Shown here: one piece after another, positions 42,578-56,270 of the stretch
Layout of the letters: each line of letters starts with the position of its first letter
Position numbering within the stretch: the first letter of the stretch is position 1
Source of the DNA: Nocardioides furvisabuli
GTDB taxonomy: Bacteria; Actinomycetota; Actinomycetes; Propionibacteriales; Nocardioidaceae
Assembly (NCBI RefSeq): GCF_021083185.1
Contig: NZ_JAIGQB010000003.1
Coordinates: forward strand, 124,001-188,000
DNA length: 64,000 nt
Direction: 5' to 3'
Notes under the pieces: model-generated
Told to the model about the DNA's origin: nothing
What the model saw: the letters and a program-made list of their open reading frames with translations, nothing else
Databases searched by the model: none
Position numbers and translations under genes: made by a program

Positions 42578-43514
42578 GGGGCGCTGCTGCGGCGCCGAGG
42601 GCCCGTACGACGGCGCTCGGGCTCGGGCGGCCCAGCCGGCCGGCCATCCACACGCTGGTCTCGACCACGGCGTCGAGGTCGACCCCGTGGTCGACCCCGA
42701 GACCGGTCAGCATCCACACCAGGTCCTCGGTGGCGAGGTTGCCGGTCGCCGACCTCGCATAGGGGCAGCCCCCGAGGCCGCCGGCGCTGGCGTCGAAGGT
42801 GGTGATGCCGGCCTGGAGCGCGGAGAACGTGTTGGCCAGCGCCTGGCCGTAGGTGTCGTGGAAGTGCATCGCCAGCCGGTCGGTGCCGACACCGGCGTCC
42901 GCGAACGCCGCGACGAGCGCCTTCACGTGCCCGGCGGTGGCCACGCCGATCGTGTCGCCGAGGCTGAGCTGGGAGGCGCCGAGGTCGAGCAGGCGGGTGC
43001 CGGCGGTGACGACCTGCTCGATGGGCACCGCGCCCTCCCACGGGTCGCCGAAGCACATCGACACGTAGGCCCGCACGTCCATCCCGGCCGCGCGGGCCCG
43101 GGCGACAGTGGGCCCGAACATCGCGAACTGCTCGTCGAAGGTGCGGTTGAGGTTCTTCGCGGCGAAGGTCTCGGTGGCACTGCCGAAGATCGCGATGTGC
43201 TCCAGGCCGAGCTCGAGTGCCCGGTCGAGCCCGCGCTCGTTGGGCACCAGGACCGGCAGGTGGCGCCCGGCCTCGCCCAGGTCGGCCATCAGCTCCGCGG
43301 CGTCCGCGAGCTGCGGCACCCATCTCGGGTGGACGAAGGAGGTGGCCTCGACGACCGGGAGGCCGGCGGCCACGAGACGGCGCACGAACTCCGCCTTGAC
43401 CTCGACCGGCACGATCGCCTGCTCGTTCTGGAGGCCGTCGCGGGGGCCGACCTCGTAGATAGTGACGGCCGACGGGAGGCCGTCGGCGCGCACGGTCATG
43501 GGCAGGTCAGTCAT
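42573..43514 (-). CDS. mvaB: hydroxymethylglutaryl-CoA lyase
   Basis: 313 residues. TIM-barrel lyase with EVGPRDGLQNE (catalytic Arg), metal ligands in LSLGDTIGVA and MHFHDTYGQA, and the signature loop GLGGCPYARSATGN with the active-site Cys. It splits HMG-CoA into acetoacetate and acetyl-CoA, the last step of leucine degradation. ATG 43514 overlaps the carboxylase alpha gene by 8 nt; an extended start at 43544 is unlikely. Confidence 0.94.
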   Translation of the reverse strand: MTDLPMTVRADGLPSAVTIYEVGPRDGLQNEQAIVPVEVKAEFVRRLVAAGLPVVEATSFVHPRWVPQLADAAELMADLGEAGRHLPVLVPNERGLDRALELGLEHIAIFGSATETFAAKNLNRTFDEQFAMFGPTVARARAAGMDVRAYVSMCFGDPWEGAVPIEQVVTAGTRLLDLGASQLSLGDTIGVATAGHVKALVAAFADAGVGTDRLAMHFHDTYGQALANTFSALQAGITTFDASAGGLGGCPYARSATGNLATEDLVWMLTGLGVDHGVDLDAVVETSVWMAGRLGRPSPSAVVRALGAAAAPR

Positions 43515-45465
43515 CGGTGGCCTCCACGACGAAGAGGGCGGCACCGAGCTTGACGAGGTCCCCGGTGACCGCGCCGACCGAGGTGACCGTGCCGGCGAAG
43601 GGCGCCTTGAGCGCGAGCTCCATCTTCATCGCCTCCATCACCCCCAGTGTCTCCCCCTCCGCCACCGTTTGGCCCTCGGCGACGTGGACCGCGAGCACGG
43701 TCCCGGGCATCGGGGCGAGCAGCGTGCCGTCGCCCGCCGCGGCGGCGTGGTCGGCGAAGGGGTCGGGCCGCTCCCACACCCACCGTTGACCGCGGTGCAC
43801 GACGTCGACGACGTCTCGACGCACGTCGAGCACCGCGTGCTCGGCCACCCCGTCGACGAGCAGGTGCGCCGCGTGGTCCTGCGCCGACACCAGGCGTACG
43901 TCGTGGGTGGCGCCGGCGTGCGAGACCTGTCCGCGGTGCCGGTCGACGACGACGTGGGCGTCGCCGAGGACCACCGTGTCGGCGGCCGGGTCCCCGCCCA
44001 TCCGCCAGCCGTCGGAGCGCCAGGGGCCGCTGCCACCGTGGCGCGAGCCGGGCATCGTGTCGAGCAGCACCTCGGTCCAGGCGGCCAGCACCAACGCCAC
44101 CGAGCCGTCGGGCTCGGGCACCTCGTGGCGGTCGAGCCAGGCCGTGTCGATGGTGGCGTCGCGGAAGTCGTCCGAGGCTGCGAGCGTGCGGAGGAAGCCG
44201 GTGTTGGTGGTGATGCCGAGGATCGCCGTGTCGTCGAGCGCGCCCACGAGCGCGGTGCGGGCAGCCTCGCGGTCGGCGCCCCAGGCGATGACCTTGCCGA
44301 GCATCGGGTCGTAGGAGGTGGAGACCTCCTGCCCCGGCTCGAGGGCGTGGTCGACGCGGACGACCGGTTCTCGTGACAGGCGCTGCGCGCCTTCCTCGAC
44401 CAGCGAGTGCGGCCACCTCACGATCGACGTGCGCCCCGCCTGGGGCAGGAAGCCGCGGAAGGAGTCCTCGGCGTAGACCCGGGCCTCGATGGCGTGTCCC
44501 TCGAGCGTGACCTGCGACTGGTCGATGCCCAGCGGCTCGCCCGTCGCGACCCGCAGCTGCAGCTCGACGAGGTCCACGCGCCCGCCGTCGACGCGGACGA
44601 CCTCCTCGGTGACCGGGTGCTCGACCTGGAGGCGAGTGTTCATCTCGAGGAAGTAGAACTCGCCCGTGACGTTGTCGAGCAGGAACTCCACGGTCCCCGC
44701 GCCGGTGTAGCCGCACTGCTCGGCCAGCGCGACCGCGGACGACGTGATCGCCGCGCGCTGCTCGTCGCTGATGGTCGGGGCGGGAGCCTCCTCCAGCACC
44801 TTCTGGTGCCGGCGCTGGGTGGAGCAGTCACGCTCGAAGAAGTGCAGCACGGTGCCGTGGGAGTCGCCCATCACCTGCACCTCGACGTGGCGTCCGGACT
44901 CGACGTACTTCTCCACCAGGATCGTGTCGTCGCCGAAGGACGACTGCGCCTCGCGCTGGGCGGCGGCGAAGGCCTCTGCGTAGTCGGCGGGCGAGCGCAC
45001 CACGCGCATCCCCTTGCCGCCACCGCCGGCCGCGGCCTTGACCAGGACGGGGTAGGAGTAGGCGGCCGGGTCGTCGTCGAGGGACCAGGACGGCACCACC
45101 GGTACGCCGGCGGCGAGCGCCACCTCGCGCGCGGCGTCCTTGCGCCCCATCGCGTCCATCACCTCACCCGACGGACCGACCAGGGTGATGCCCGCCCCGG
45201 CCAGCGCTCGGGCGAACTGCGCCCGCTCGGACAGGAAGCCGTAGCCGGGGTGGACGAAGCCGGCCCCCGACTCGCGTGCGGCGGCGACCACCGCGTCGAT
45301 GTCGAGGTAGGACGAGACCCGCACCGCGCGGTCGGCGGCACGCACGTGCGGCGCGTCGGCGTCGAGGTCGGTGTGGATCGCGACGCAGGCCCAGCCGAGG
45401 CGTCGCGCCGTCCGCATGACCCGCAGGGCGATCTCGCCGCGGTTGGCGATCAGCAACGTTCTCAT
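43507..45465 (-). CDS. acyl-CoA carboxylase alpha subunit (3-methylcrotonyl-CoA type)
   Basis: 652 residues. Biotin carboxylase (1-445: LLIANRGEIALRVMRTARRLG, HPGYGFLSE, ATP-grasp GGGGKGMRVV, EMNTRLQVEHPVTE), a middle domain, and a C-terminal biotinyl domain with EAMKMEL. It carboxylates biotin for transfer by the beta subunit encoded upstream. Neighbouring HMG-CoA lyase indicates 3-methylcrotonyl-CoA of leucine catabolism as substrate; propionyl- or geranyl-CoA cannot be excluded from sequence alone. Confidence 0.92.
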   Translation of the reverse strand: MRTLLIANRGEIALRVMRTARRLGWACVAIHTDLDADAPHVRAADRAVRVSSYLDIDAVVAAARESGAGFVHPGYGFLSERAQFARALAGAGITLVGPSGEVMDAMGRKDAAREVALAAGVPVVPSWSLDDDPAAYSYPVLVKAAAGGGGKGMRVVRSPADYAEAFAAAQREAQSSFGDDTILVEKYVESGRHVEVQVMGDSHGTVLHFFERDCSTQRRHQKVLEEAPAPTISDEQRAAITSSAVALAEQCGYTGAGTVEFLLDNVTGEFYFLEMNTRLQVEHPVTEEVVRVDGGRVDLVELQLRVATGEPLGIDQSQVTLEGHAIEARVYAEDSFRGFLPQAGRTSIVRWPHSLVEEGAQRLSREPVVRVDHALEPGQEVSTSYDPMLGKVIAWGADREAARTALVGALDDTAILGITTNTGFLRTLAASDDFRDATIDTAWLDRHEVPEPDGSVALVLAAWTEVLLDTMPGSRHGGSGPWRSDGWRMGGDPAADTVVLGDAHVVVDRHRGQVSHAGATHDVRLVSAQDHAAHLLVDGVAEHAVLDVRRDVVDVVHRGQRWVWERPDPFADHAAAAGDGTLLAPMPGTVLAVHVAEGQTVAEGETLGVMEAMKMELALKAPFAGTVTSVGAVTGDLVKLGAALFVVEATDD

Positions 45466-45481
45466 CAGCTCATTCCCATCA

Positions 45482-45578
45482 GGGGGTTTCGACGCGCCCG
45501 TTGCGACCTCGTGCCTCGGTCGCAGGGCTTGCTCAACCTGGTCGCGCCCACGCGACGCTCTCGTTCCTCGCTCGTCAC
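45482..45578. repeat. REP-like intergenic element inside the carboxylase operon
   Basis: The 121-nt gap between beta and alpha subunit genes contains GGTTTCGACGCG, hairpin TGCGACC/GGTCGCA (45502-45508, 45518-45524), GCTCAACC, hairpin GTCGCG-CCCA-CGCGAC (45541-45556) and TCGTTCCTCGCTCG. The GGTTTCGA...CTCAACC layout resembles palindromic elements I know to be dispersed in Nocardioides genomes; no second copy is in this window. Confidence 0.55.
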
Positions 45579-45586
45579 TGCGCGCC

Positions 45587-47167
45587 TCACATCCGGAAGA
45601 TGCCGTAGGACGGCTCGGGGATCGGGGTGTACGACGTCGCGGCGAGCGCCATGCCGAGCACCCGGCGGGTGTCGGCGGGGTCGATCACGCCGTCGTCCCA
45701 CAGCCGCGCGCTGGCGTAGTAGGGCGAGCCCTGGGTCTCGTACTGGTCTCGGATCGGGGCCTTGAAGGCCTCGACCGCCTCCTCGTCCTCGAGGTCGGTG
45801 CGGACGGTGGCGAGCACCGAGGCGGCCTGCTCGCCGCCCATCACCGAGATGCGCGCGTTGGGCCACATCCACAGGAAGCGCGGGTCGTAGGCCCGTCCGC
45901 ACATGCCGTAGTTGCCGGCGCCGAACGAGCCGCCGATGACGACGGTGAACTTCGGCACCACGCTGCACGCGACCGCGGTGACCAGCTTGGCGCCGTCGCG
46001 GGCGATCCCCTTGTTCTCGTACTCGCGCCCGACCATGAAGCCGGTGATGTTCTGCAGGAACACCAGCGGGATGCCGCGCTGGTTGCACAGCTCGATGAAG
46101 TGCGCACCCTTGAGCGCCGACTCGCTGAACAGGATGCCGTTGTTGGCCACGATGCCGACCTCGTAGCCGTCGATGCGCGCGAAGCCGCAGACCAGCGTGT
46201 CCCCGTAGAGCTTCTTGAACTCGTGGAACCGGCTCCCGTCGACCAGCCGCCGGACCACCTCGCGCACGTCGTACGGCGTGCGGGTGTCGGTGGGGACCAC
46301 GTCGTAGAGCGACTCCGGCGGCTCGTGCGGCTCCTCGACCTCGGCACTGGGTTCACGGGCCGGGCGGGCGGCGGGCAGCGTGTCGACGATCGAGCGCACG
46401 ATGGCCAGCGCGTGGGCGTCGTCCTCGGCGAGGTGGTCGACCACGCCGGAGGTGCGGGCGTGGACGTCGCCGCCGCCGAGGTCCTCGGCCGAGACGACCT
46501 CACCGGTCGCGGCCTTCACCAGCGGGGGGCCGCCGAGGAAGATCGTGCCCTGGTCGCGCACGATCACCGTCTCGTCGGACATCGCCGGGACGTAGGCGCC
46601 GCCGGCGGTGCAGGAGCCCATCACGCTGGCGATCTGCGGGATGCCTCGGGCCGACATGTTGGCCTGGTTGAAGAAGATCCGGCCGAAGTGCTCGCGGTCG
46701 GGGAAGACCTCGTCCTGCAGCGGCAGGAAGGCACCGCCGGAGTCGACGAGGTAGATGCAGGGCAGGTGGTTCTCGGCGGCGATCGTCTGGGCGCGGAGGT
46801 GCTTCTTGACCGTCATCGGGTAGTAGGTGCCGCCCTTGACGGTGGCGTCGTTGGCGACGACCACGCACTCGCGGCCCGCGACCCGGCCGATGCCGGCCAC
46901 GACGCCGGCGGACGGCACGGCGTGGTCGTCTCCGGAACCACTGCCGTACATCCCGTACGCCGCCAGCGGCGCGAGCTCGAGGAACGGGCTGCCGGGGTCG
47001 AGCAGACGGTCGACTCGCTCGCGGGCCAGCAGCTTGCCGCGGTCGGTGTGCTTGCGGCGCGCGCTCTTCGACCCGCCCTGGCGGACCCGGGCGAGCCGGG
47101 CGCGCAGGTCGTCGACGAGCTCACGCATGGTCGGGGGACCCTGGATCGGGCTCAGCTGCTCGGACAC
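45587..47167 (-). CDS. acyl-CoA carboxylase beta subunit (3-methylcrotonyl-CoA type)
   Basis: 526 residues, two crotonase-fold halves of a carboxyltransferase. Conserved: [19 protein letters not shown], oxyanion [31 protein letters not shown], and [20 protein letters not shown]. It transfers CO2 from biotin to 3-methylcrotonyl-CoA. GTG 47167 is 6 nt behind TAACCT and appears leaderless. First gene of the liu-type operon; separated from the alpha subunit by the REP-like element. Confidence 0.93.
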   Translation of the reverse strand: MSEQLSPIQGPPTMRELVDDLRARLARVRQGGSKSARRKHTDRGKLLARERVDRLLDPGSPFLELAPLAAYGMYGSGSGDDHAVPSAGVVAGIGRVAGRECVVVANDATVKGGTYYPMTVKKHLRAQTIAAENHLPCIYLVDSGGAFLPLQDEVFPDREHFGRIFFNQANMSARGIPQIASVMGSCTAGGAYVPAMSDETVIVRDQGTIFLGGPPLVKAATGEVVSAEDLGGGDVHARTSGVVDHLAEDDAHALAIVRSIVDTLPAARPAREPSAEVEEPHEPPESLYDVVPTDTRTPYDVREVVRRLVDGSRFHEFKKLYGDTLVCGFARIDGYEVGIVANNGILFSESALKGAHFIELCNQRGIPLVFLQNITGFMVGREYENKGIARDGAKLVTAVACSVVPKFTVVIGGSFGAGNYGMCGRAYDPRFLWMWPNARISVMGGEQAASVLATVRTDLEDEEAVEAFKAPIRDQYETQGSPYYASARLWDDGVIDPADTRRVLGMALAATSYTPIPEPSYGIFRM

Positions 47168-47173
47168 GGACTC

Positions 47174-47192
47174 AGGTTAGCGATCGTTAACC
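47174..47192 (-). promoter_or_regulatory. TetR-type operator over the leaderless promoter of the carboxylase operon
   Basis: GGTTAGCGATCGTTAACC (47175-47192) is an 18-bp near-perfect palindrome around CGATCG with one mismatched pair. It overlaps the -10 box TAACCT (47174-47179, minus strand), which is 6 nt from GTG 47167. The divergent TetR gene is the natural candidate to bind it. Confidence 0.72.
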
Positions 47193-47448
47193 TCGTGCGT
47201 CCAGTGCACACCCCGGGCGGCCGGTCTGTCGCGAGGTGTGGCCGTCGCGTGGGCCGCGCGTGTGGATCGGGTTCGCCCCGGTGCGGTAGACCAGAGGTGG
47301 TGCCGGCACCACGGCAGTGATCCGCTCCGCGGCCCACTGGAGCACCACATGGGGAGGCACGTGTGATTCCGCTCGCGGTCTGGCAGGCGCAGCGGCGCCC
47401 GGTGAAGCTCCCGGCGCCGCGCGCGCCGCACGAGGAGCCGGCGGGCAC

Positions 47449-47461
47449 TAACCTCGAGCCC
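47449..47461 (+). promoter_or_regulatory. -10 box and leaderless start for the TetR gene
   Basis: TAACCT (47449-47454), 7 nt, then GTG 47462; it decides the TetR start against the in-frame GTG at 47363. Confidence 0.6.
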
Positions 47462-48013
47462 GTGACCCCCCGGCGCCAGCAGATCCTCGACATCGCCGCC
47501 GACCTCTTCGCCGAGCGTGGCTTCCACGGGGTCTCGGTCGCCGAGCTCGGCTCGGCCTGCGGCATCTCCGGCCCGGCGCTCTACAAGCACTTCGACTCCA
47601 AGGACGCGATGCTCGCCGAGATGCTGGTGAGCATCAGCGAGACCCTCCTCGCCGAGGGCCGCAGCCGCGTGGCGAGCGCCGACGGCCCGCGCGAGGCCCT
47701 CGAGGCGCTGGTCGAGTGGCACATCCAGTTCGCCATCGAGCACCGCGCCCTCATCGTGGTGCAGGACCGCGACTGGAGCAACCTGCCCGACGAGGCCCGC
47801 GAGCGCGTGCGCGCACTGCAGAGGGCGTACGTCGACGTCTGGGCCACGCAGGTGCGTCGCTTCCACACCGGCCTCAGCCCGGAGGCGTCCCGCACCCGCG
47901 CGCACGTGCTCTTCGGCCTGCTCAACTCCACCCCGCACAGCGGCCGGCTCCCCGACCCGCAGATGCACGACGTGCTCCGCGACATGGCGCACGGCGCGCT
48001 CGGCCTGACCTGA
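47462..48013 (+). CDS. TetR-family regulator of the leucine-catabolism operon
   Basis: 183 residues. HTH: ILDIAADLFAERGFHGVSVAELGSA (I quote only its ends: ILDIAADLF and GISGPALYKHF), with recognition helix around residues 37-47. The C-terminal ligand domain is of the KstR2/FadR-like acyl-CoA-binding type by general pattern. Divergent from the carboxylase operon and next to its palindromic operator. Likely ligand is an acyl-CoA of the pathway (inference). Confidence 0.88.
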   Translation: MTPRRQQILDIAADLFAERGFHGVSVAELGSACGISGPALYKHFDSKDAMLAEMLVSISETLLAEGRSRVASADGPREALEALVEWHIQFAIEHRALIVVQDRDWSNLPDEARERVRALQRAYVDVWATQVRRFHTGLSPEASRTRAHVLFGLLNSTPHSGRLPDPQMHDVLRDMAHGALGLT

Positions 48014-48026
48014 GGAGCCGACGCGC

Positions 48027-48721
48027 TCACATCGCGTCGAACGGGCTCTCCTGCTGCAGCAGGCGCGCCGCCCGGACCGCGGCGTCCTCGGCGACGACGA
48101 GGTCGTCGAGCTCGTGCGGCCCGTCCTCGGCACCCGGGACGGGGTCGCCGTCCTCGACCGCCTGCGGCTGGTGGATGCGGTGCAGCTCGCGCAGCACCCG
48201 CTCGCGCGAGAGCCCGCGCAGGTGGGTCAGCACGAAGGGGTCGGCGGCGATCAGCCACGCCAGCTGGGTGAGCACGGCCAGCGCGTGCGGGCACGGGTCG
48301 AGCCAGGCCTCGCACGTGCAGGCCGAGCCCAGCTCCCCGCCGTACGGAAGCAGCTCGACGCCCGCCTCCTCCACGGCCTCCACGAAAGCGTGCGGCAGCT
48401 CGCCCGCCATCAGCGCGGCGATGCGACCCGCCTCGGCGGCGACGAGCTCGGTGAAGGCCGACGCGTCGGAGTCGTCGAGCACCGGCACCGTGACCTCGAC
48501 GGTGAAGGCGTCCTGACCCTCGCCCACCGCCGCCACCGCGGCACCGTCGGAGACGGTGATCGCACCCACGGCCCCCGCCCGCGCGAGCGCCCGGCCGCGC
48601 TTGAGGTCCTCGGCGCTGTAGGCCGCCTCCTCGACCGAGCGGATCACCGCCTTGCTCCACCACGTGCCCGAGCCACCGCCGCGCCGTGCCGGCAGGCGTG
48701 GATGGGTGGTGCCCGCGGCGC

Positions 48722-48725
<4 letters not shown>
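48027..48725 (-). CDS. SWIM zinc-finger protein
   Basis: 232 residues with the SWIM motif CTCEAWLDPCPHALAVL (CxCx6CxH) in the middle. Such proteins accompany SNF2-family helicases in bacteria and probably target them to DNA or partner proteins. GTG 48725 overlaps the helicase stop as GTGA. Convergent with the TetR gene. Confidence 0.88.
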
Positions 48726-51430
<2,705 letters not shown>

Positions 51431-51513
51431 GCAGCACCCTTCGTTGATCCGCTCGACCTGACGCTAACGCCTCGGACCGACAGGGAGTTCCCCGGCGACT
51501 ACCGTCGGACGGC

Positions 51514-52722
51514 ATGGACGTCTCCGCGCTGCTCGCCGCCCACCCCGTCATCGACGGGCACAACGATCTGCTGTGGGCCGTGCGCGCGGCGACGGCGTAC
51601 GACTTCTCCCGCCTCGACGTCGGCGCGGGCGGCACCCCCACCCACACCGACCTGCCGCGGATGCGCGCCGGCGGGATGGGGGCGCAGTTCTGGTCGGTCT
51701 TCGTGCCGACCGAGCTCACCGGCGACCACGCGGTGAGCGCCACGCTCGAGCAGGTCGACGCCGCGCGCCTGCTCACCGACACGTACGCCGACCAGCTGGC
51801 GTGGGCGACGACCGCCGACGAGGTCGAGCAGGCGTGGGCGTCGGGTCGGATGGCCTCGCTCATGGGCGCCGAGGGCGGGCACTCGATCAACTGCTCGCTC
51901 GGCACCCTGCGCCAGCTCCACGCCCTCGGCGTGCGCTACCTGACGCTCACCCACAACGCGAACACCCCGTGGGCCGACTCCGCCACCGACCGGCCGCAGG
52001 CCGGCGGGCTGACGGAGTTCGGCCGCGAGGTCGTGCGGGAGATGAACCGCCTCGGCATGATGGTCGACCTCTCCCACGTCTCCGCGGACACGATGCGCGA
52101 CGCGCTCGAGGTCAGCGAGGCGCCGGTCGTCTTCAGCCACAGCTCCGCGCGGGCGGTGACCGACAGCCCGCGCAACGCCCCGGACGACGTGCTGGAGGCG
52201 ACGGCCCGGGGCGGCGGCGTGTGCATGGTGACCTTCGTGCCGAAGTTCGTGAACACCGCGTGCGCCGACTGGCACCGGGAGCTGGTCGCGGCCGCGGCGG
52301 CCGAGGGGGTCCCGGAGTCCGACGGCGAGCGGTTCGGCACCTTCGAGGACGCCTGGGTGCGCGAGCACCCGCAGCCGAGCGCGTCGCTCGCCGACGTGGT
52401 GGCGCACGTCGAGCACGTCCGGGAGGTGGCCGGGATCGACCACGTCGGACTGGGCGGCGACTACGACGGCGTGGGGACCCTGCCGGTCGGGCTGGAGGAC
52501 GTCTCGACCTACCCGGTCCTGGTCTCCGCGCTCGCCGACCGCGGCTGGTCGGAGGCCGACCTGGCCCGGCTCACGTGCCGCAACACGCTGCGCGTGATAC
52601 GCGAGGTCGAGGCGGTCGCCCGTGGGCTGCAGCAGGTGCGCGGGCCGGGCCTGGCGCGGATCGAGGACCTCGACGGCGTACGCCCGGGCACGGTCGACCC
52701 GACCGCGATGATGGGTCATTGA
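51514..52722 (+). CDS. membrane dipeptidase-type peptidase (M19)
   Basis: 402 residues. Zinc ligands in VIDGHNDLLW (His, Asp), Glu in MGAEGGHSI, and His in VDLSHVSADT and VFSHSSARAV, then GGDYDGVG, all hallmarks of peptidase family M19 (renal dipeptidase). It hydrolyses dipeptides, including D-amino-acid ones. No signal peptide, so cytosolic. ATG 51514; monocistronic. Confidence 0.93.
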   Translation: MDVSALLAAHPVIDGHNDLLWAVRAATAYDFSRLDVGAGGTPTHTDLPRMRAGGMGAQFWSVFVPTELTGDHAVSATLEQVDAARLLTDTYADQLAWATTADEVEQAWASGRMASLMGAEGGHSINCSLGTLRQLHALGVRYLTLTHNANTPWADSATDRPQAGGLTEFGREVVREMNRLGMMVDLSHVSADTMRDALEVSEAPVVFSHSSARAVTDSPRNAPDDVLEATARGGGVCMVTFVPKFVNTACADWHRELVAAAAAEGVPESDGERFGTFEDAWVREHPQPSASLADVVAHVEHVREVAGIDHVGLGGDYDGVGTLPVGLEDVSTYPVLVSALADRGWSEADLARLTCRNTLRVIREVEAVARGLQQVRGPGLARIEDLDGVRPGTVDPTAMMGH

Positions 52723-52828
52723 CCGGGCACTTCGTTGCGCTGAGCTCAGCCGAGCGGGCACTTCGTCGCGCAGCTGCGCGAGGAAGTGCCCGCTCGGTGC
52801 GTTCCAGCGCGAGGAAGTGCCCGCTCGG
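52722..52828. repeat. nested palindromic cluster C between convergent genes
   Basis: A 48-bp hairpin (52750-52797) has outer arms CCGAGCGGGCACTTC/GAAGTGCCCGCTCGG and inner palindrome TCGCGCAGCTGCGCGA. Its right arm GCGCGAGGAAGTGCCCGCTCGG-like segment is repeated directly at 52807-52828, and a partial left copy CCGGGCACTTCGTTGCGC lies at 52723-52740. So one unit is present about two and a half times. Terminator function is possible for both flanking genes. Confidence 0.8.
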
Positions 52829-52831
52829 CAG

Positions 52832-55033
<2,202 letters not shown>

Positions 55034-55077
55034 GGCCCCTGTCTACCAACAGGGACCGACGGCCCACCCGGTGCCGG

Positions 55078-55140
55078 GGTAGTCCACCGGGAAGTGGTCG
55101 TGCGGCGCGACGGCCGGCGACCACGTCCCGGTGGACTACC
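55078..55140. repeat. 63-bp palindromic repeat, family B copy 2
   Basis: Arms identical to copy 1 (15 bp) and the centre pairs better here: GTGGTCG/CGACCAC. Lies between the RecQ start and the lipase stop, again in the gap between two minus-strand genes. Confidence 0.87.
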
Positions 55141-55158
55141 GGGGCCCCGAACCACGGC

Positions 55159-56172
55159 TCAGCGCCGCGCGCTGCGCTCCAGGAACGTCTCGATGTCGAC
55201 CCCGGCCCGGCGGGCGTCGCGACGCGCCTCCGGCGTGGTCAGGTCCGGAGCGACGAAGGTCTCCGGCTCGATGGTGCGGTCGGCGGCGGCGTACCGGCGC
55301 TGGAGCGCGGCCTGCTCGTCCGCCGAGGCGGAGGACTCCGCGACGACCTGCGCGGTCACGGCGACGGCGGCGCCGGTGAGCAGCGGGCTCACGGAGGGGG
55401 TGTAGCCGCCCGCGTGGCCGTTGGCCTTGGGGTGGTAGCTCTCGCTGATCGGGCTGGACAGTCCGTTGATCCACTCGTCGGCGGCGCACACCGCGTGGCC
55501 GATGAAGCGGCTGGTGGGGTTGGCGAAGGAGAAGCCGGCCGCCGAGGCCGCCGCGGCGAGGCGGCTGTTGAGCAGGTCGGCGGTCTGGTTGAGCCGCGAC
55601 TGCTCCGCGGGAGAGAACCAGGTGAAGGCGTTGCAGTCCTCGCCGTTGAAGATCCGCGGGTAGCCCACGACGACGACCTTGGCGTACGGCGCGCGGCTGC
55701 GGATCTGGGAGTAGAGGGTCGTCAGCCGCGAGGGCAGGGTGTTGCTGATGAAGGACTGGGCGGTGTTGATCGCGCCGTCGCAGTTGCTCGCCCACCAGGG
55801 CTGGGCGCAGGTGGTGAGCACGTTGGCGAAGCCCGCGTCGTTGCCGCCGACCGAGATCGACACGTAGCTCGTGGCCGACGTCAGCGCCCCGAGCTGGGCG
55901 TTGGTGACGTCGGGGATGGTCGCGCCGGAGCAGGCGCGGAAGTTGAGCGCGTAGCCGCGGGCGGCGGCGATCAGGCTCGGGTAGGCCGAGGTGGAGCGCT
56001 GGCAGCTGGTGCCGTCACTGATGTAGGAGCGGGTGCCGGTGCCCGAGGCGTAGGAGTCGCCGAGGGCGACATAGGCCGGCGCGGCAGCCTGGACCGGCTG
56101 GAGAAGGAGCGGCGTGAGCAGCCCGGCGAGGGCCGAGCCCAGCACTGCCAGGCGACGAGTCGTGCGATTCAT
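55159..56172 (-). CDS. secreted SGNH/GDSL hydrolase (lipase/esterase)
   Basis: 337 residues. Signal peptide to about residue 30 (VQAA). Block I VALGDSYASGTG (nucleophile Ser40), block III SVGGND, block V ESYHPKANGH (catalytic His), and paired Cys as in the Streptomyces lipase group. Expected extracellular esterase/lipase. ATG 56172 with Shine-Dalgarno GGAGG. A perfect CRP-type site lies 35 nt upstream of the start. Confidence 0.92.
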   Translation of the reverse strand: MNRTTRRLAVLGSALAGLLTPLLLQPVQAAAPAYVALGDSYASGTGTRSYISDGTSCQRSTSAYPSLIAAARGYALNFRACSGATIPDVTNAQLGALTSATSYVSISVGGNDAGFANVLTTCAQPWWASNCDGAINTAQSFISNTLPSRLTTLYSQIRSRAPYAKVVVVGYPRIFNGEDCNAFTWFSPAEQSRLNQTADLLNSRLAAAASAAGFSFANPTSRFIGHAVCAADEWINGLSSPISESYHPKANGHAGGYTPSVSPLLTGAAVAVTAQVVAESSASADEQAALQRRYAAADRTIEPETFVAPDLTTPEARRDARRAGVDIETFLERSARR

Positions 56173-56206
56173 CTGGGTGAGTCCTCCGAGATCGTGGCCA
56201 CCCGAG

Positions 56207-56222
56207 TGTGACCGCGCTCACA
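56207..56222 (-). promoter_or_regulatory. CRP/GlxR-type binding site upstream of the lipase
   Basis: TGTGACCGCGCTCACA matches TGTGA-N6-TCACA exactly on both half-sites. Centre is 42 nt before the lipase ATG, so it would overlap or adjoin the promoter. The genome encodes cAMP synthesis (cyclase at 25.4 kb). Confidence 0.68.
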
Positions 56223-56245
56223 GTAGACACTCCAGTCCCGCCGGC

Positions 56246-56265
56246 ACCAGACCGAGCGGTCTGGT
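56246..56265. terminator. hairpin downstream of the ComB-like gene
   Basis: Perfect 9-bp arms ACCAGACCG/CGGTCTGGT around AG, 6 nt beyond the ComB-like stop. Confidence 0.6.
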
Positions 56266-56270
56266 TCTGC

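Noticed and set aside
47363..47461. Upstream in-frame GTG for the TetR gene (33 extra residues)
   Set aside because: The extra residues are low-complexity, and a -10 box sits 7 nt before the internal GTG 47462.
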